64,000 nt of DNA, from positions 1 through 64,000 of the forward strand of contig NZ_JAIWJA010000005.1 in the NCBI RefSeq assembly GCF_020515695.1, given 5' to 3'. Shown here piece after piece: positions 55,183-64,000 of the stretch. The notes under the pieces are model-generated. The model was not told the origin of the DNA and did not search any database. It saw only the letters and a program-made list of their open reading frames with translations. The position numbers and the translations under genes were made by a program. Position 1 is the stretch's first letter, and each line of letters begins with the position of its first letter. The DNA comes from Pseudomonas sp. MWU16-30317 (GTDB lineage: Bacteria; Pseudomonadota; Gammaproteobacteria; Pseudomonadales; Pseudomonadaceae).

Positions 55183-55997
55183 TGCTTAAACAACGAATCA
55201 TCACTGCCTTGATTCTGCTGCCGATCGCCTTGTGCGGTTTTTTCCTGCTCGACGGCGGGAAATTCTCACTGTTCATCGGCGTAGTGGTCACTCTGGGTGC
55301 ATGGGAGTGGGCTCGCCTCGCCGGTTTCGAAGGGCAGGGCGCTCGCTGCGTTTTCGCTGCGGTAGTCGCCGTCCTGTTGACGATCCTGCATCACGCGCCG
55401 GTACTGGCGCCCTGGGTGCTGGCGGCAGCGGTGGCATGGTGGGCGCTGGCCACGCGGCTGGTGCTGACCTATCCGACTTCCGCCGAGCACTGGAAGGGTA
55501 GCGTGCGCCGCCTGGTGATCGGGTTGTTGGTGCTGCTGCCTGCTTGGCAGGGGCTGGTTTATATCAAGGCGCTGCCGCTTGGCAACTGGTTGATTCTGGC
55601 GGTCATGGTGCTGGTCTGGGGCGCCGATGTGGGCGCCTATTTCACAGGGCGTGCCTTCGGCAAGCGCAAGCTTGCCCCTCAGGTCAGCCCTGGCAAAAGT
55701 TGGGAAGGCGTGTATGGCGGCCTGGCCGTGTGCCTGCTGGTGACCCTGGTGGTCGGCCTGACTTACCATTTCACCGCTCGCCAGTTGCTCGGGGCGCTGG
55801 TGGCGGCGGCCATCGTGGTGTTCATTTCAGTGGTCGGCGATCTGACCGAAAGCATGTTCAAGCGTCGCGCCGGCATCAAGGACAGCAGTAATCTGCTGCC
55901 GGGTCACGGCGGCGTGCTGGATCGCATCGACAGCCTTACCGCCGCCATTCCGGTGTTCGCGGTACTGTTGTGGATTGCCGGTTGGGGCATCCAGTGA
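55182..55997 (+). CDS. cdsA: Phosphatidate cytidylyltransferase
   Basis: The protein has 271 residues with about eight membrane segments. The C-terminal signature reads [20 protein letters not shown] and then [15 protein letters not shown]. It makes CDP-diacylglycerol for phospholipid synthesis at the inner membrane. Its stop overlaps the GTG start of dxr. Confidence 0.95.
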   Translation: MLKQRIITALILLPIALCGFFLLDGGKFSLFIGVVVTLGAWEWARLAGFEGQGARCVFAAVVAVLLTILHHAPVLAPWVLAAAVAWWALATRLVLTYPTSAEHWKGSVRRLVIGLLVLLPAWQGLVYIKALPLGNWLILAVMVLVWGADVGAYFTGRAFGKRKLAPQVSPGKSWEGVYGGLAVCLLVTLVVGLTYHFTARQLLGALVAAAIVVFISVVGDLTESMFKRRAGIKDSSNLLPGHGGVLDRIDSLTAAIPVFAVLLWIAGWGIQ

Positions 55998-57184
55998 GCC
56001 AGCCACAACTGATTACAGTACTGGGTGCCACCGGGTCTATCGGTCTGAGTACCCTGGACGTCATTGCTCGACACCCGCAGCGTTACCAAGTGTTCGCCTT
56101 GAGTGGTTACTCGCGCCTGGCGCAGCTGTTGGCATTGTGCCTGCGTCATGCGCCACGCTTTGCCGTGGTGCCTGACGAAAACGCTGCGGTCACGCTGCGT
56201 GAGGGCTTGCGGACGGCAGGGTCGAGTACTGAGGTGCTGGTCGGCGAGCAGGCGCTGTGCGATGTGTCCGAGGCCGGTGAGGTCGATGCGGTAATGGCCG
56301 CGATCGTCGGTGCAGCAGGGTTGCGCCCGACCCTGGCCGCGGTCAAGGCGGGCAAGAAGGTGCTGTTGGCCAACAAGGAGGCCCTGGTCATGTCCGGGGC
56401 CTTGTTCATGCAGGCGGTCCGCACGAGCGGTGCGGTGCTGCTGCCTATCGATAGCGAACACAATGCAATCTTCCAGTGTTTGCCGTCGCATTACGGGCAG
56501 GGGCTGGCAAGCGTGGGTGTGCGGCGTATCCTGCTGACGGCCTCGGGCGGGCCGTTTCGCTGCACGCCGCTGCCGGAGTTGCAGCAGGTCACTCCCGACC
56601 AGGCTTGCGCGCACCCTAACTGGTCGATGGGGCGCAAGATTTCCGTTGATTCCGCCAGCATGATGAACAAAGGCCTCGAATTGATCGAGGCCTGCTGGTT
56701 GTTCGATGCGCGTCCGGAGCAGGTCGAGGTCGTGGTGCACCCGCAAAGCGTCATTCACTCGCTGGTCGACTATGTCGATGGCTCGGTCCTGGCGCAATTG
56801 GGCAACCCCGACATGCGCACGCCGATCGCCAATGCCTTGGCCTGGCCCGAGCGGATCGATTCGGGTGTGGCGCCGCTGGATTTGTTCGCTATCGCCCGGC
56901 TGGATTTCGAAGCGCCCGACGAAGTGCGTTTCCCGTGCCTGCGTCTGGCCCGTGAAGCGGCCCAGGCGGGTCAAAGCGCGCCGGCTCTGCTCAATGCCGC
57001 CAACGAGGTCGCCGTCGAGGCCTTTCTGCAGGGGCGCCTGCGCTACCCGCAGATAGCAAGCATGATCGAGGCCGTTCTGCAGCAGCAGCCGGTCGTCGCG
57101 CTGGATGATCTTGAGGCAGTATTCGAGGCCGATGGCAAAGCGCGTGAGCTGGCAGGTCAGTGGCTGGCACGTCATGGCCGTTGA
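55994..57184 (+). CDS. dxr: 1-deoxy-D-xylulose 5-phosphate reductoisomerase (GTG start)
   Basis: The protein has 396 residues from GTG 55994, which overlaps the cdsA stop (GTGA) and gives the typical start [18 protein letters not shown]. This is the NADPH loop. [18 protein letters not shown] and [20 protein letters not shown] are the metal and substrate parts. It makes 2-C-methylerythritol 4-phosphate, the committed step of the MEP isoprenoid pathway and the source of precursors for UppS. Confidence 0.95.
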   Translation: MSQPQLITVLGATGSIGLSTLDVIARHPQRYQVFALSGYSRLAQLLALCLRHAPRFAVVPDENAAVTLREGLRTAGSSTEVLVGEQALCDVSEAGEVDAVMAAIVGAAGLRPTLAAVKAGKKVLLANKEALVMSGALFMQAVRTSGAVLLPIDSEHNAIFQCLPSHYGQGLASVGVRRILLTASGGPFRCTPLPELQQVTPDQACAHPNWSMGRKISVDSASMMNKGLELIEACWLFDARPEQVEVVVHPQSVIHSLVDYVDGSVLAQLGNPDMRTPIANALAWPERIDSGVAPLDLFAIARLDFEAPDEVRFPCLRLAREAAQAGQSAPALLNAANEVAVEAFLQGRLRYPQIASMIEAVLQQQPVVALDDLEAVFEADGKARELAGQWLARHGR

Positions 57185-57265
57185 CGTTTCGATGACAATT
57201 TTAGTGATAGAGTGCCGGCCGGAATGCGGCTCTCCATTGCGGTGCGCGACTGACGGGAGACTCCT

Positions 57266-58618
57266 ATGAGTGCGCTCTACATGATTGTTGGCACGCTGGT
57301 GGCGCTGGGCGTGCTGGTGACGTTTCACGAATTCGGCCATTTCTGGGTGGCCCGCCGCTGCGGCGTCAAGGTCCTGCGGTTTTCCGTAGGCTTCGGCATG
57401 CCGTTGCTGCGCTGGAGTGACAAGCAAGGCACTGAATACGTAGTGGCTGCCATTCCGCTGGGCGGCTACGTGAAGATGCTCGACGAGCGCGAGGGCGAGG
57501 TGCCCGCGCATCTGGTCGAGCAGTCGTTCAATCGCAAGAAGGTCGGTCAGCGCATCGCCATCGTTGCGGCTGGGCCGATCGCCAATTTCCTGTTGGCTCT
57601 GGTGTTCTTCTGGATTCTGGCGATGGTCGGCAGTCAGCAGGTGCGACCGGTCATCGGTAGCGTCGAGCCGGGCAGCATGGCGGCGCAGGCGGGCTTGAGC
57701 GCGGGCCAGGAAATTGTCGCAGTCGATGGCGAGGCGGTGCGCGGCTGGGCCGGGGTCAATCTCGAGCTGGTCAGGCGTCTGGGCGAGACCGGCTCGCTGC
57801 AGATCGGCGTACAGGACGAAGGCGCTTCGAATGCCGTCAGCCATACCGTCAAGCTCGACGGTTGGCTCAAAGGCTCCGATGAGCCCGATCCGATCAAGTC
57901 CCTGGGTATTCAGCCCTGGCGCCCGGTGGTCGAACCGGTGCTGGCGGAGATCGATCCAGAAGGGCCTGGCGCCGCCGCTGGTCTGAAGAGCGGGGATCGG
58001 TTGCTGACCCTTGATGGTGCAGCCATTACCGATTGGCAGTCGCTGGTGGATGCCGTTCGTCAGCGCCCGGATGCCAAGGTCGTGTTGCAGGTGCAGCGTG
58101 ATGGCACCCAAATCGATGTGCCGGTGACCTTGGCGCATCGCGGTGAAGGCAAGGCCCTGGCGGGTTACCTCGGGGCGGGCGTCAAGGGCGGCGAATGGCC
58201 GCCAGGCATGCTGCGCGAGGTTCGTTACGGGCCGCTGGACGCGGTGGTCGAAGGCGCTCGACGGACCTGGACCATGAGTGTCCTGACCCTTGATTCACTG
58301 AAGAAAATGTTGTTCGGCGAGCTCTCGGTAAAAAACTTGAGTGGACCGATAACCATTGCTAAAGTGGCGGGCGCTTCAGCCCAGTCAGGCATGGGGGATT
58401 TCTTGAATTTCCTCGCCTACCTGAGCATTAGCCTGGGAGTTCTTAATTTGCTGCCCATCCCGGTACTGGATGGGGGGCATTTGCTGTTCTACCTGATCGA
58501 GTGGGTGCGTGGTCGCCCAGTCTCGGATCGGGTACAAGGTTGGGGGATCCAAATCGGTATCAGTTTGGTAGTCGGGGTGATGTTACTGGCCCTGATCAAC
58601 GATTTGGGTCGACTGTAA
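57266..58618 (+). CDS. rseP: Site-2 RIP protease RseP
   Basis: The protein has 450 residues. TFHEFGHFWVARRCGV holds the zinc HExxH-type motif. Two PDZ domains lie between residues ~110 and 300, and the C-terminal NLLPIPVLDGGHLLFYLIE is the second metal motif. It cuts the anti-sigma factor RseA/MucA in the inner membrane to free sigma-E/AlgU. It stands 81 bp after dxr, where TTGACG at 57181 could begin a promoter. Confidence 0.95.
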   Translation: MSALYMIVGTLVALGVLVTFHEFGHFWVARRCGVKVLRFSVGFGMPLLRWSDKQGTEYVVAAIPLGGYVKMLDEREGEVPAHLVEQSFNRKKVGQRIAIVAAGPIANFLLALVFFWILAMVGSQQVRPVIGSVEPGSMAAQAGLSAGQEIVAVDGEAVRGWAGVNLELVRRLGETGSLQIGVQDEGASNAVSHTVKLDGWLKGSDEPDPIKSLGIQPWRPVVEPVLAEIDPEGPGAAAGLKSGDRLLTLDGAAITDWQSLVDAVRQRPDAKVVLQVQRDGTQIDVPVTLAHRGEGKALAGYLGAGVKGGEWPPGMLREVRYGPLDAVVEGARRTWTMSVLTLDSLKKMLFGELSVKNLSGPITIAKVAGASAQSGMGDFLNFLAYLSISLGVLNLLPIPVLDGGHLLFYLIEWVRGRPVSDRVQGWGIQIGISLVVGVMLLALINDLGRL

Positions 58619-58638
58619 AGCTTAGCTCAATTGCGAAC

Positions 58639-58663
58639 CTGCCGCATAAGCGGCAGTTTGTTT
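58639..58663 (+). terminator. Hairpin with U-rich tail between rseP and bamA
   Basis: CTGCCGC at 58639-58645 pairs with GCGGCAG at 58650-58656 around ATAA, followed by TTTGTTTA. It can act as a terminator or attenuator 28 bp before bamA. Confidence 0.65.
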
Positions 58664-58691
58664 ATTGCCAGTTGGAATAAGAAAGGACTTC

Positions 58692-61043
58692 ATGAAACGT
58701 CTGCTGCTAACTGCGGTTCTGTCCGTATTGATGATCGCCGAAGTTCACGCTGAGTCCTTCACCATCTCCGATATCCGTGTCAACGGCCTCCAGCGGGTAT
58801 CCGCCGGTAGCGTGTTTGGCGCCTTGCCCCTGAACGTGGGCGAGACTGCGGATGATCGGCGTCTTGTGGAATCCACTCGTGCATTGTTCAAAACTGGATT
58901 CTTCCAGGACATCCAACTGGGGCGCGACGGTAACGTCCTGGTCATCAATGTCGTCGAGCGGCCATCGGTCGCGAGTATCGACATCGACGGCAACAAGGCC
59001 ATCTCGACTGAAGACCTGATGAAAGGTCTCAAGCAGTCCGGCCTTGCCGAGGGTGAGATCTTCCAGCGCGCCACCCTTGAGGGTGTGCGTAACGAACTGC
59101 AGCGCCAATACGTCGCGCAGGGCCGCTATTCGGCTACGGTCGATACCGAGGTCGTGCCGGAGCCGCGTAACCGTGTGGGTCTGAAAATCAAGATCAACGA
59201 AGGTGCCGTAGCCGCCATTCAGCATATCAACGTGGTGGGCAACACGGTCTTCTCCGAAGAAGACCTGACCGACCTGTTCGAACTGAAGACTACCAACTGG
59301 CTGTCGTTCTTCAAGAACGACGACAAGTACGCTCGCGAAAAGCTGTCCGGTGACCTCGAGCGCCTGCGCTCGTACTACCTGGATCGCGGCTATATCAACA
59401 TGGATATCGCCTCGACCCAGGTCTCGATCACGCCGGACAAGAAGCACGTCTACATCACGGTCAACGTCACCGAAGGCGAGAAGTACACCGTCGGCGACGT
59501 CAAGCTCAATGGCGACCTGAAAGTACCTGAAGACCAGGTCCAGGCACTGTTGCTGGTCAAGAAAGGCCAGGTGTTCTCGCGCAAGGTCATGACCAACACC
59601 TCCGAGTTGATCACGCGCCGCCTGGGTAACGATGGCTATACCTTCGCCAACGTCAACGGCGTGCCGGTGCCACATGCCGATACCAAGACCGTCGATATCA
59701 CTTTTGCCGTGGATCCTGGCAAGCGTGCCTACGTCAACCGCATCAACTATCGTGGCAACACCAAGTCCGATGACCAGGTGCTGCGTCGCGAGATGCGGCA
59801 GATGGAAGGTGGCTGGGCTTCGACCTACCTGATCGACCAGTCGAAGACGCGCCTCGAGCGTTTGGGCTTCTTCAAGGAAGTGAAGGTCGAGACGCCGCCG
59901 GTGCCGGGCACCGACGACCAGGTCGACGTCAACTATGACGTGGAAGAACAAGCCTCCGGTTCGATCACCGCCAGCGTCGGTTTTGCCCAGAGCGCCGGTC
60001 TGATCCTGGGTGGTTCGATCAGCCAGAACAACTTCCTGGGTACGGGTAACAAAGTTTCCATCGGCCTGACTCGCAGTGAATACCAGAGCCGTTACAACTT
60101 CAGCTACGTCAATCCGTACTTCACTCCGGATGGCGTGAGCCTGGGTTACAACGTGTTCTACCGCACCACCAACTACAAAGACCTCGATGTCGATATCGCC
60201 AGCTACTCGGTCGACAGCCTGGGCGGCGGTGTGAGCTTCGGTTACCCGATCAGTGAAACCTCGCGGTTGAACTTCGGCCTGACGGCTCAGCAGGACAAGA
60301 TCAAGACCGGTACCTATACCGTTGACCAGATCTTCGACTTCATCGACAAGGAAGGCGACAGCTTCCTGAACTACAAGGCTTCGGTTGGCTGGTCGTCCTC
60401 GACCCTGAACAAAGGCACCTTGCCGACTCGTGGTGCGTCGCAAAGCCTGACCGGTGAAGTGACCATTCCGGGTAGCGACCTGTCGTTCTACAAGATCGAC
60501 TACCGTGGCCAGTTGTTCGCGCCGATCACCGATAACTACACCGCACGCTTCCACAGCGAACTGGGGTATGGCGGTGGTTATGGTTCGACCAGCGGTCTGC
60601 CGTTCTACGAGAACTACTATGCCGGTGGTTTCAACTCGGTTCGTGGTTTCAAGGACAGCACTCTTGGCCCTCGTAGTACGCCTAGTAATGGGACTCGCCC
60701 CGGCACTACGGCGGATCCGGACCAAGACCCGCTCGCCTTCGGGGGTAACGTCCAGATCACCGGCGGCGCCGAGATTCTGTTCCCGCTGCCATTCGTCAAG
60801 GACCAGCGCTCGCTGCGTACCTCGGTGTTCGTCGATGCCGGTAACGTGTTCAACACCAACTGCGATGCCAACTCCAAGGATTGCTCGGGTGTGGACTTCT
60901 CCAACATCGCCGTTTCGACCGGTGTGGGCGTGACCTGGGTCACCGCGCTGGGGCCGTTGAGCTTCGCGCTGGCGATGCCGGTCAAGAAACCGACCAATGC
61001 CGAAACCCAGATTTTCCAATTCTCCCTGGGCCAGACCTTCTAA
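58692..61043 (+). CDS. bamA: Outer membrane assembly factor BamA
   Basis: The protein has 783 residues from ATG 58692, with a signal peptide to about residue 20 (MLIAEVHA end). Five POTRA domains run to about residue 420 (FTISDIRVNGLQRVSAGSVF starts the first). The C-terminal barrel has YAGGFNSVRGFKDSTLGP, the VRGF motif of Omp85 proteins, and ends in FQFSLGQTF, a typical beta signal with terminal Phe. It folds and inserts outer membrane proteins. Confidence 0.96.
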   Translation: MKRLLLTAVLSVLMIAEVHAESFTISDIRVNGLQRVSAGSVFGALPLNVGETADDRRLVESTRALFKTGFFQDIQLGRDGNVLVINVVERPSVASIDIDGNKAISTEDLMKGLKQSGLAEGEIFQRATLEGVRNELQRQYVAQGRYSATVDTEVVPEPRNRVGLKIKINEGAVAAIQHINVVGNTVFSEEDLTDLFELKTTNWLSFFKNDDKYAREKLSGDLERLRSYYLDRGYINMDIASTQVSITPDKKHVYITVNVTEGEKYTVGDVKLNGDLKVPEDQVQALLLVKKGQVFSRKVMTNTSELITRRLGNDGYTFANVNGVPVPHADTKTVDITFAVDPGKRAYVNRINYRGNTKSDDQVLRREMRQMEGGWASTYLIDQSKTRLERLGFFKEVKVETPPVPGTDDQVDVNYDVEEQASGSITASVGFAQSAGLILGGSISQNNFLGTGNKVSIGLTRSEYQSRYNFSYVNPYFTPDGVSLGYNVFYRTTNYKDLDVDIASYSVDSLGGGVSFGYPISETSRLNFGLTAQQDKIKTGTYTVDQIFDFIDKEGDSFLNYKASVGWSSSTLNKGTLPTRGASQSLTGEVTIPGSDLSFYKIDYRGQLFAPITDNYTARFHSELGYGGGYGSTSGLPFYENYYAGGFNSVRGFKDSTLGPRSTPSNGTRPGTTADPDQDPLAFGGNVQITGGAEILFPLPFVKDQRSLRTSVFVDAGNVFNTNCDANSKDCSGVDFSNIAVSTGVGVTWVTALGPLSFALAMPVKKPTNAETQIFQFSLGQTF

Positions 61044-61088
61044 GGTCTGCTCCACGGGGCAACAACCCGAATTCTGCAGGAGTTCATT

Positions 61089-61604
61089 GTGCGTAAGTTG
61101 ACTCAACTAGTAGTACTGGCCGCCACTCTGGCTGCTTCTCTGGGGGCCACTCCGGCATTTGCCGACATGAAGATCGCCGTTCTGAACTATCAGATGGCGC
61201 TGCTGGAATCGGACGCTGCCAAGAAATACGCCGTGGATGCCGAGAAAAAATTCGGCCCGCAACTGACCAAGCTCAAGGCTCTGGAAAGCAGCGCCAAAGG
61301 CATCCAGGACAAACTGGTGAGCGGTGGCGACAAGATGGCCCAGGCTGATCGCGACAAGCTGGAGCTGGACTTCAAGCAAAAGGCCCGGGACTTCCAGTTC
61401 CAGTCCAAGGAGCTCAACGAAGCCAAGGCTGCCGCTGACCGCGACATGCTGCAACAACTCAAGCCCAAGCTGGATGGCGCCGTGGAAGCGGTCATCAAGC
61501 AAGGTGCCTTCGACCTGGTTCTCGAGCGTGGCGCTGTGATCGATGTCAAACCGCAATACGACATCACTCGCCAGGTGATCGAGCGCATGAATCAGTCGCG
61601 CTGA
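61089..61604 (+). CDS. skp: Periplasmic chaperone Skp/OmpH (GTG start)
   Basis: The protein has 171 residues from GTG 61089, preceded by AGGAG. A signal peptide covers about 1-25 ([17 protein letters not shown]). The mature part has coiled-coil arms ([20 protein letters not shown]). It carries unfolded outer membrane proteins to BamA, the gene before it. Confidence 0.93.
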   Translation: MRKLTQLVVLAATLAASLGATPAFADMKIAVLNYQMALLESDAAKKYAVDAEKKFGPQLTKLKALESSAKGIQDKLVSGGDKMAQADRDKLELDFKQKARDFQFQSKELNEAKAAADRDMLQQLKPKLDGAVEAVIKQGAFDLVLERGAVIDVKPQYDITRQVIERMNQSR

Positions 61605-61606
61605 TC

Positions 61607-62662
61607 ATGACCGCCAACGTCACGCTCGGCGAGTTGGCCGAGATCCTGGGTGCCACGTTACGTGGTACCGCGGATAGAAAAATCACTGGGCTGGCCACTC
61701 TTCAGGAGGCCGGCCCAGCTCAGTTGAGCTTCCTGGCAAATCCCCAGTACCGCAAGTACCTGGCCGATACCCAGGCGGGCGCCGTACTGCTCAAGGCGGC
61801 GGATGCTGAAGCCTATGCCGGAGATGCCCTGCTGGTGCCGGATCCTTATCTGGCCTACGCGCGTATCTCGCATCTGTTCGATCCCAAGCCCAAGGCAGTG
61901 CCCGGTGTGCATCCGACGGCCGTAGTGTCCGACGATGCGATCGTCGACGCCACCGCCAGCGTTGGGCCTGGTGCCGTTATCGAAAGCGGCGCGATCATCG
62001 GCGCTGGCGTGACCATTGGTGCCCAATGCTTCATCGGTGCGCGCAGTGTGATTGGCGCTGGCGGTTGGCTGGCGCCGCGGGTGACCTTGTACCACGATGT
62101 ACGCATCGGTCAACGCGTGGTGATCCAGTCGGGTGCAGTGCTCGGTGGCGAGGGCTTCGGCTTTGCCAACGAGAAAGGCGTGTGGCAGAAGATCGCCCAG
62201 ATTGGTGGCGTTATCGTCGGCGATGATTGCGAGATCGGCGTCAATACCGCCATCGATCGCGGTGCGCTGGGGCCTACCGTGCTCGGCAATGGCGTCAAGC
62301 TCGACAACCAGATCATGATTGCCCACAACGTCCAGATCGGTGACCACACCGCGATGGCCGCCTGTGTCGGGATTTCCGGCAGCGCCAAGATCGGCAAGCA
62401 CTGCATGCTGGCCGGTGGTGTGGGACTGGTAGGCCATATCGAAATCTGCGACAACGTTTTCGTGACTGGCATGACCATGGTGACTCGCTCGATCACCGAG
62501 CCTGGGTCCTATTCGTCAGGTACGGCCATGCAACCCGCCGCCGAATGGCGCAAGAGTGCTGCGCGTATTCGCCAGCTCGATGACATGTATCGCCGCCTGC
62601 AGCAGGTAGAAAAGCAGGTCCAGGCCGTGACCCAGGCCGACAAAGGATCATCAGAAGGCTGA
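61607..62662 (+). CDS. lpxD: UDP-3-O-(3-hydroxyacyl)glucosamine N-acyltransferase
   Basis: The protein has 351 residues. The N-terminal uridine-binding part has [15 protein letters not shown]. The rest is a left-handed beta helix ([20 protein letters not shown]) with the catalytic His region [15 protein letters not shown], and a C-terminal helix. It adds the second acyl chain in lipid A synthesis. It is two bases after skp. Confidence 0.95.
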   Translation: MTANVTLGELAEILGATLRGTADRKITGLATLQEAGPAQLSFLANPQYRKYLADTQAGAVLLKAADAEAYAGDALLVPDPYLAYARISHLFDPKPKAVPGVHPTAVVSDDAIVDATASVGPGAVIESGAIIGAGVTIGAQCFIGARSVIGAGGWLAPRVTLYHDVRIGQRVVIQSGAVLGGEGFGFANEKGVWQKIAQIGGVIVGDDCEIGVNTAIDRGALGPTVLGNGVKLDNQIMIAHNVQIGDHTAMAACVGISGSAKIGKHCMLAGGVGLVGHIEICDNVFVTGMTMVTRSITEPGSYSSGTAMQPAAEWRKSAARIRQLDDMYRRLQQVEKQVQAVTQADKGSSEG

Positions 62663-62774
62663 TACCATTTCCATATCAAGTGTGCACTGCCGTTAGAATG
62701 CCTCCTTGATTTGCAAGAGGAGTGCTGCGCACGCGCCGCGCGCTCCCTATCTTTTATACAGGCTTCCCCCCGAA

Positions 62775-63215
62775 ATGATGGACATCAACGAGATTCGCGA
62801 ATACCTGCCGCACCGCTATCCTTTCCTGTTGGTGGATCGCGTGGTAGAGCTTGATACCGAGGCGCAGCGTATTCGTGCCTACAAGAATGTCAGCATCAAC
62901 GAGCCATTCTTCAACGGTCACTTCCCCGCGCACCCGATCATGCCAGGCGTGCTGATCATCGAGGCGATGGCGCAGGCGGCTGGCATCCTGGGTTTCAAGA
63001 TGCTCGACGTCAAACCTGCGGACGGCACCTTGTATTACTTCGTCGGCTCCGACAAGCTGCGCTTTCGCCAACCGGTGCTGCCGGGTGACCAGTTGATCCT
63101 GGAAGCCAAGTTCCTCAGCTGCAAGCGTCAGATCTGGAAGTTCGAATGCTCGGCTTCCGTGGATGGCAAGCCGGTGTGCTCCGCTGAAATCATCTGCGCG
63201 GAACGTAAACTATGA
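62775..63215 (+). CDS. fabZ: 3-hydroxyacyl-ACP dehydratase FabZ
   Basis: The protein has 146 residues from ATG 62775 ([20 protein letters not shown]). This is the hotdog fold with the catalytic His in [20 protein letters not shown] and the Glu in the same stretch. It dehydrates 3-hydroxyacyl-ACP in fatty acid synthesis and competes with LpxA and LpxD for the same substrate. Its stop overlaps the lpxA start. Confidence 0.95.
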   Translation: MMDINEIREYLPHRYPFLLVDRVVELDTEAQRIRAYKNVSINEPFFNGHFPAHPIMPGVLIIEAMAQAAGILGFKMLDVKPADGTLYYFVGSDKLRFRQPVLPGDQLILEAKFLSCKRQIWKFECSASVDGKPVCSAEIICAERKL

Positions 63216-63988
63216 GTTTGATTGACCCTCGTGCCATCATCGACCCATCTGCCAGATTGGCGGACGGTGTCGAGGTCGGTCCATGGTCGATCGTCGGTGC
63301 AGGTGTGGAAATCGGCGAGGGGACCATCATCGGCCCTCACGTGATACTCAAGGGGCCGACCCGCATCGGCAAGCATAACCGCATCTACCAGTTTTCCTCG
63401 GTAGGCGAAGACACCCCGGATCTCAAGTACAAGGGTGAAGAAACGCGCCTGGTCATCGGCGACCACAACGTGATTCGCGAAGGTGTGACCATCCACCGGG
63501 GCACCGTGCAGGATCGTCACGAAACCACGCTGGGCGACCATAACCTCGTCATGGCCTATGCCCATATCGGCCACGACAGCGTGATCGGCAACCACTGCAT
63601 TCTGGTCAATAACACCGCGCTGGCCGGCCACGTGCACGTCGATGACTGGGCGATCCTCTCCGGATTCACTCTGGTGCATCAGTTCTGCCATATCGGCGCG
63701 CACAGTTTTTCCGGCATGGGCACCGCCATCGGCAAGGATGTTCCGGCATTCGTCACGGTGTTCGGCAACCCGGCCGAGGCGCGCAGCATGAATTTCGAAG
63801 GCATGCGCCGTCGCGGTTTCAGCAACGAAGCGATCCAGGCGCTGCGCCGCGCGTACAAGGTGGTCTATCGCCAGGGCCTGACCGTCGACAAGGCGATCGC
63901 CGAACTGGCCGAGCCTGCCGCCGAGCACCCTGAAGTCGCCTTGTTCCTGAAGTCCATCGAAGGCTCTTCGCGGGGCATTACCCGCTGA
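63212..63988 (+). CDS. lpxA: UDP-N-acetylglucosamine acyltransferase LpxA
   Basis: The protein has 258 residues. Hexapeptide repeats form a left-handed beta helix ([20 protein letters not shown]). [18 protein letters not shown] holds the catalytic His, and [20 protein letters not shown] follows. It makes the first acylation of lipid A. It overlaps fabZ by four bases and the next gene by one. Confidence 0.95.
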   Translation: MSLIDPRAIIDPSARLADGVEVGPWSIVGAGVEIGEGTIIGPHVILKGPTRIGKHNRIYQFSSVGEDTPDLKYKGEETRLVIGDHNVIREGVTIHRGTVQDRHETTLGDHNLVMAYAHIGHDSVIGNHCILVNNTALAGHVHVDDWAILSGFTLVHQFCHIGAHSFSGMGTAIGKDVPAFVTVFGNPAEARSMNFEGMRRRGFSNEAIQALRRAYKVVYRQGLTVDKAIAELAEPAAEHPEVALFLKSIEGSSRGITR

Positions 63989-64000
63989 TGTCACTCCCAC
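63988..64000 (+). CDS. lpxB: Start of lpxB (lipid A disaccharide synthase), cut by the window
   Basis: An ATG overlaps the lpxA stop (TGATG) and reads MSLP before the window ends. In Pseudomonas lpxB follows lpxA here. The call rests on position alone. Confidence 0.55.

Noticed and set aside
55904..58138. Minus-strand frame of 744 codons opposite dxr and rseP
   Set aside because: Both plus-strand genes are unambiguous; the antisense frame is His/Gln/Arg-rich shadow.
58707..61106. Minus-strand frame of 799 codons opposite bamA
   Set aside because: bamA on the plus strand is certain, and the antisense frame has no protein features.

Overview
The window is a piece of a Pseudomonas chromosome (P. 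putida / P. fluorescens type). The evidence is the conserved order rpsB-tsf-pyrH-frr-uppS-cdsA-dxr-rseP-bamA-skp-lpxD-fabZ-lpxA, the order map-glnD-dapC ... dapD ... csdA-csdE-tcdA, a close PhaG homologue, and many REP elements of the Pseudomonas type (GTGGGAGCAAGGCTTGCCCG). The order and assignments come from reading the translations; no database was searched.

Bases 1 to about 15,760 are an accessory island next to a tRNA-Gly(CCC) gene. The left edge holds the end of an IS21-type element and a broken NAD(P)-binding gene. From 12,562 back to 1,115 all recognisable genes lie on the minus strand. They start with two large tyrosine recombinases and a small protein, whose order and sizes fit the gmtY-gmtZ-gmtX trio of Gamma-Mobile-Trio (GMT) elements. 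Those elements are known to carry anti-phage and offensive cargo. The cargo here is an HTH/coiled-coil protein translationally coupled to a RecD-like protein with a ruined Walker A motif, a protein with a possible PD-(D/E)XK core, a HAD hydrolase cut after motif II, and a pair of unrecognised genes. To the right of the trio lie a nuclease-like pseudogene with several frameshifts, an orphan cyclase-domain gene resembling Pycsar cyclases, a LysR relic, the intact tRNA-Gly and two decayed copies of it.

From 15,868 to 28,203 lies metabolic core and semi-core: phaG, rsuA, a small cysteine-rich protein, and a guanidine-use operon. That operon is headed by a guanidine-I (ykkC) riboswitch and runs on the minus strand: an ABC transporter (binding protein, permease, ATPase), two carboxyguanidine deiminase subunits, a biotin-dependent guanidine/urea carboxylase and allophanate hydrolase. 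Together they would import guanidine and convert it through carboxyguanidine and allophanate to ammonia and CO2. A 10-nt segment of the riboswitch is perfectly complementary to the Shine-Dalgarno region of the first gene, and an inverted REP pair sits in frame inside the carboxylase.

From 28,376 to 50,742 are housekeeping genes: rsmJ, a DUF4197 protein, a YbaY-type lipoprotein, plsB, rlmA, dapE, an NdvB-like glucan synthase, tcdA, csdE-csdA, dapD, an ArsC-like reductase, a Na+/H+ antiporter, dapC, glnD and map. From 51,104 to the end runs the plus-strand block for translation, isoprenoid, phospholipid, outer-membrane and lipid A biogenesis, ending at the first codons of lpxB.
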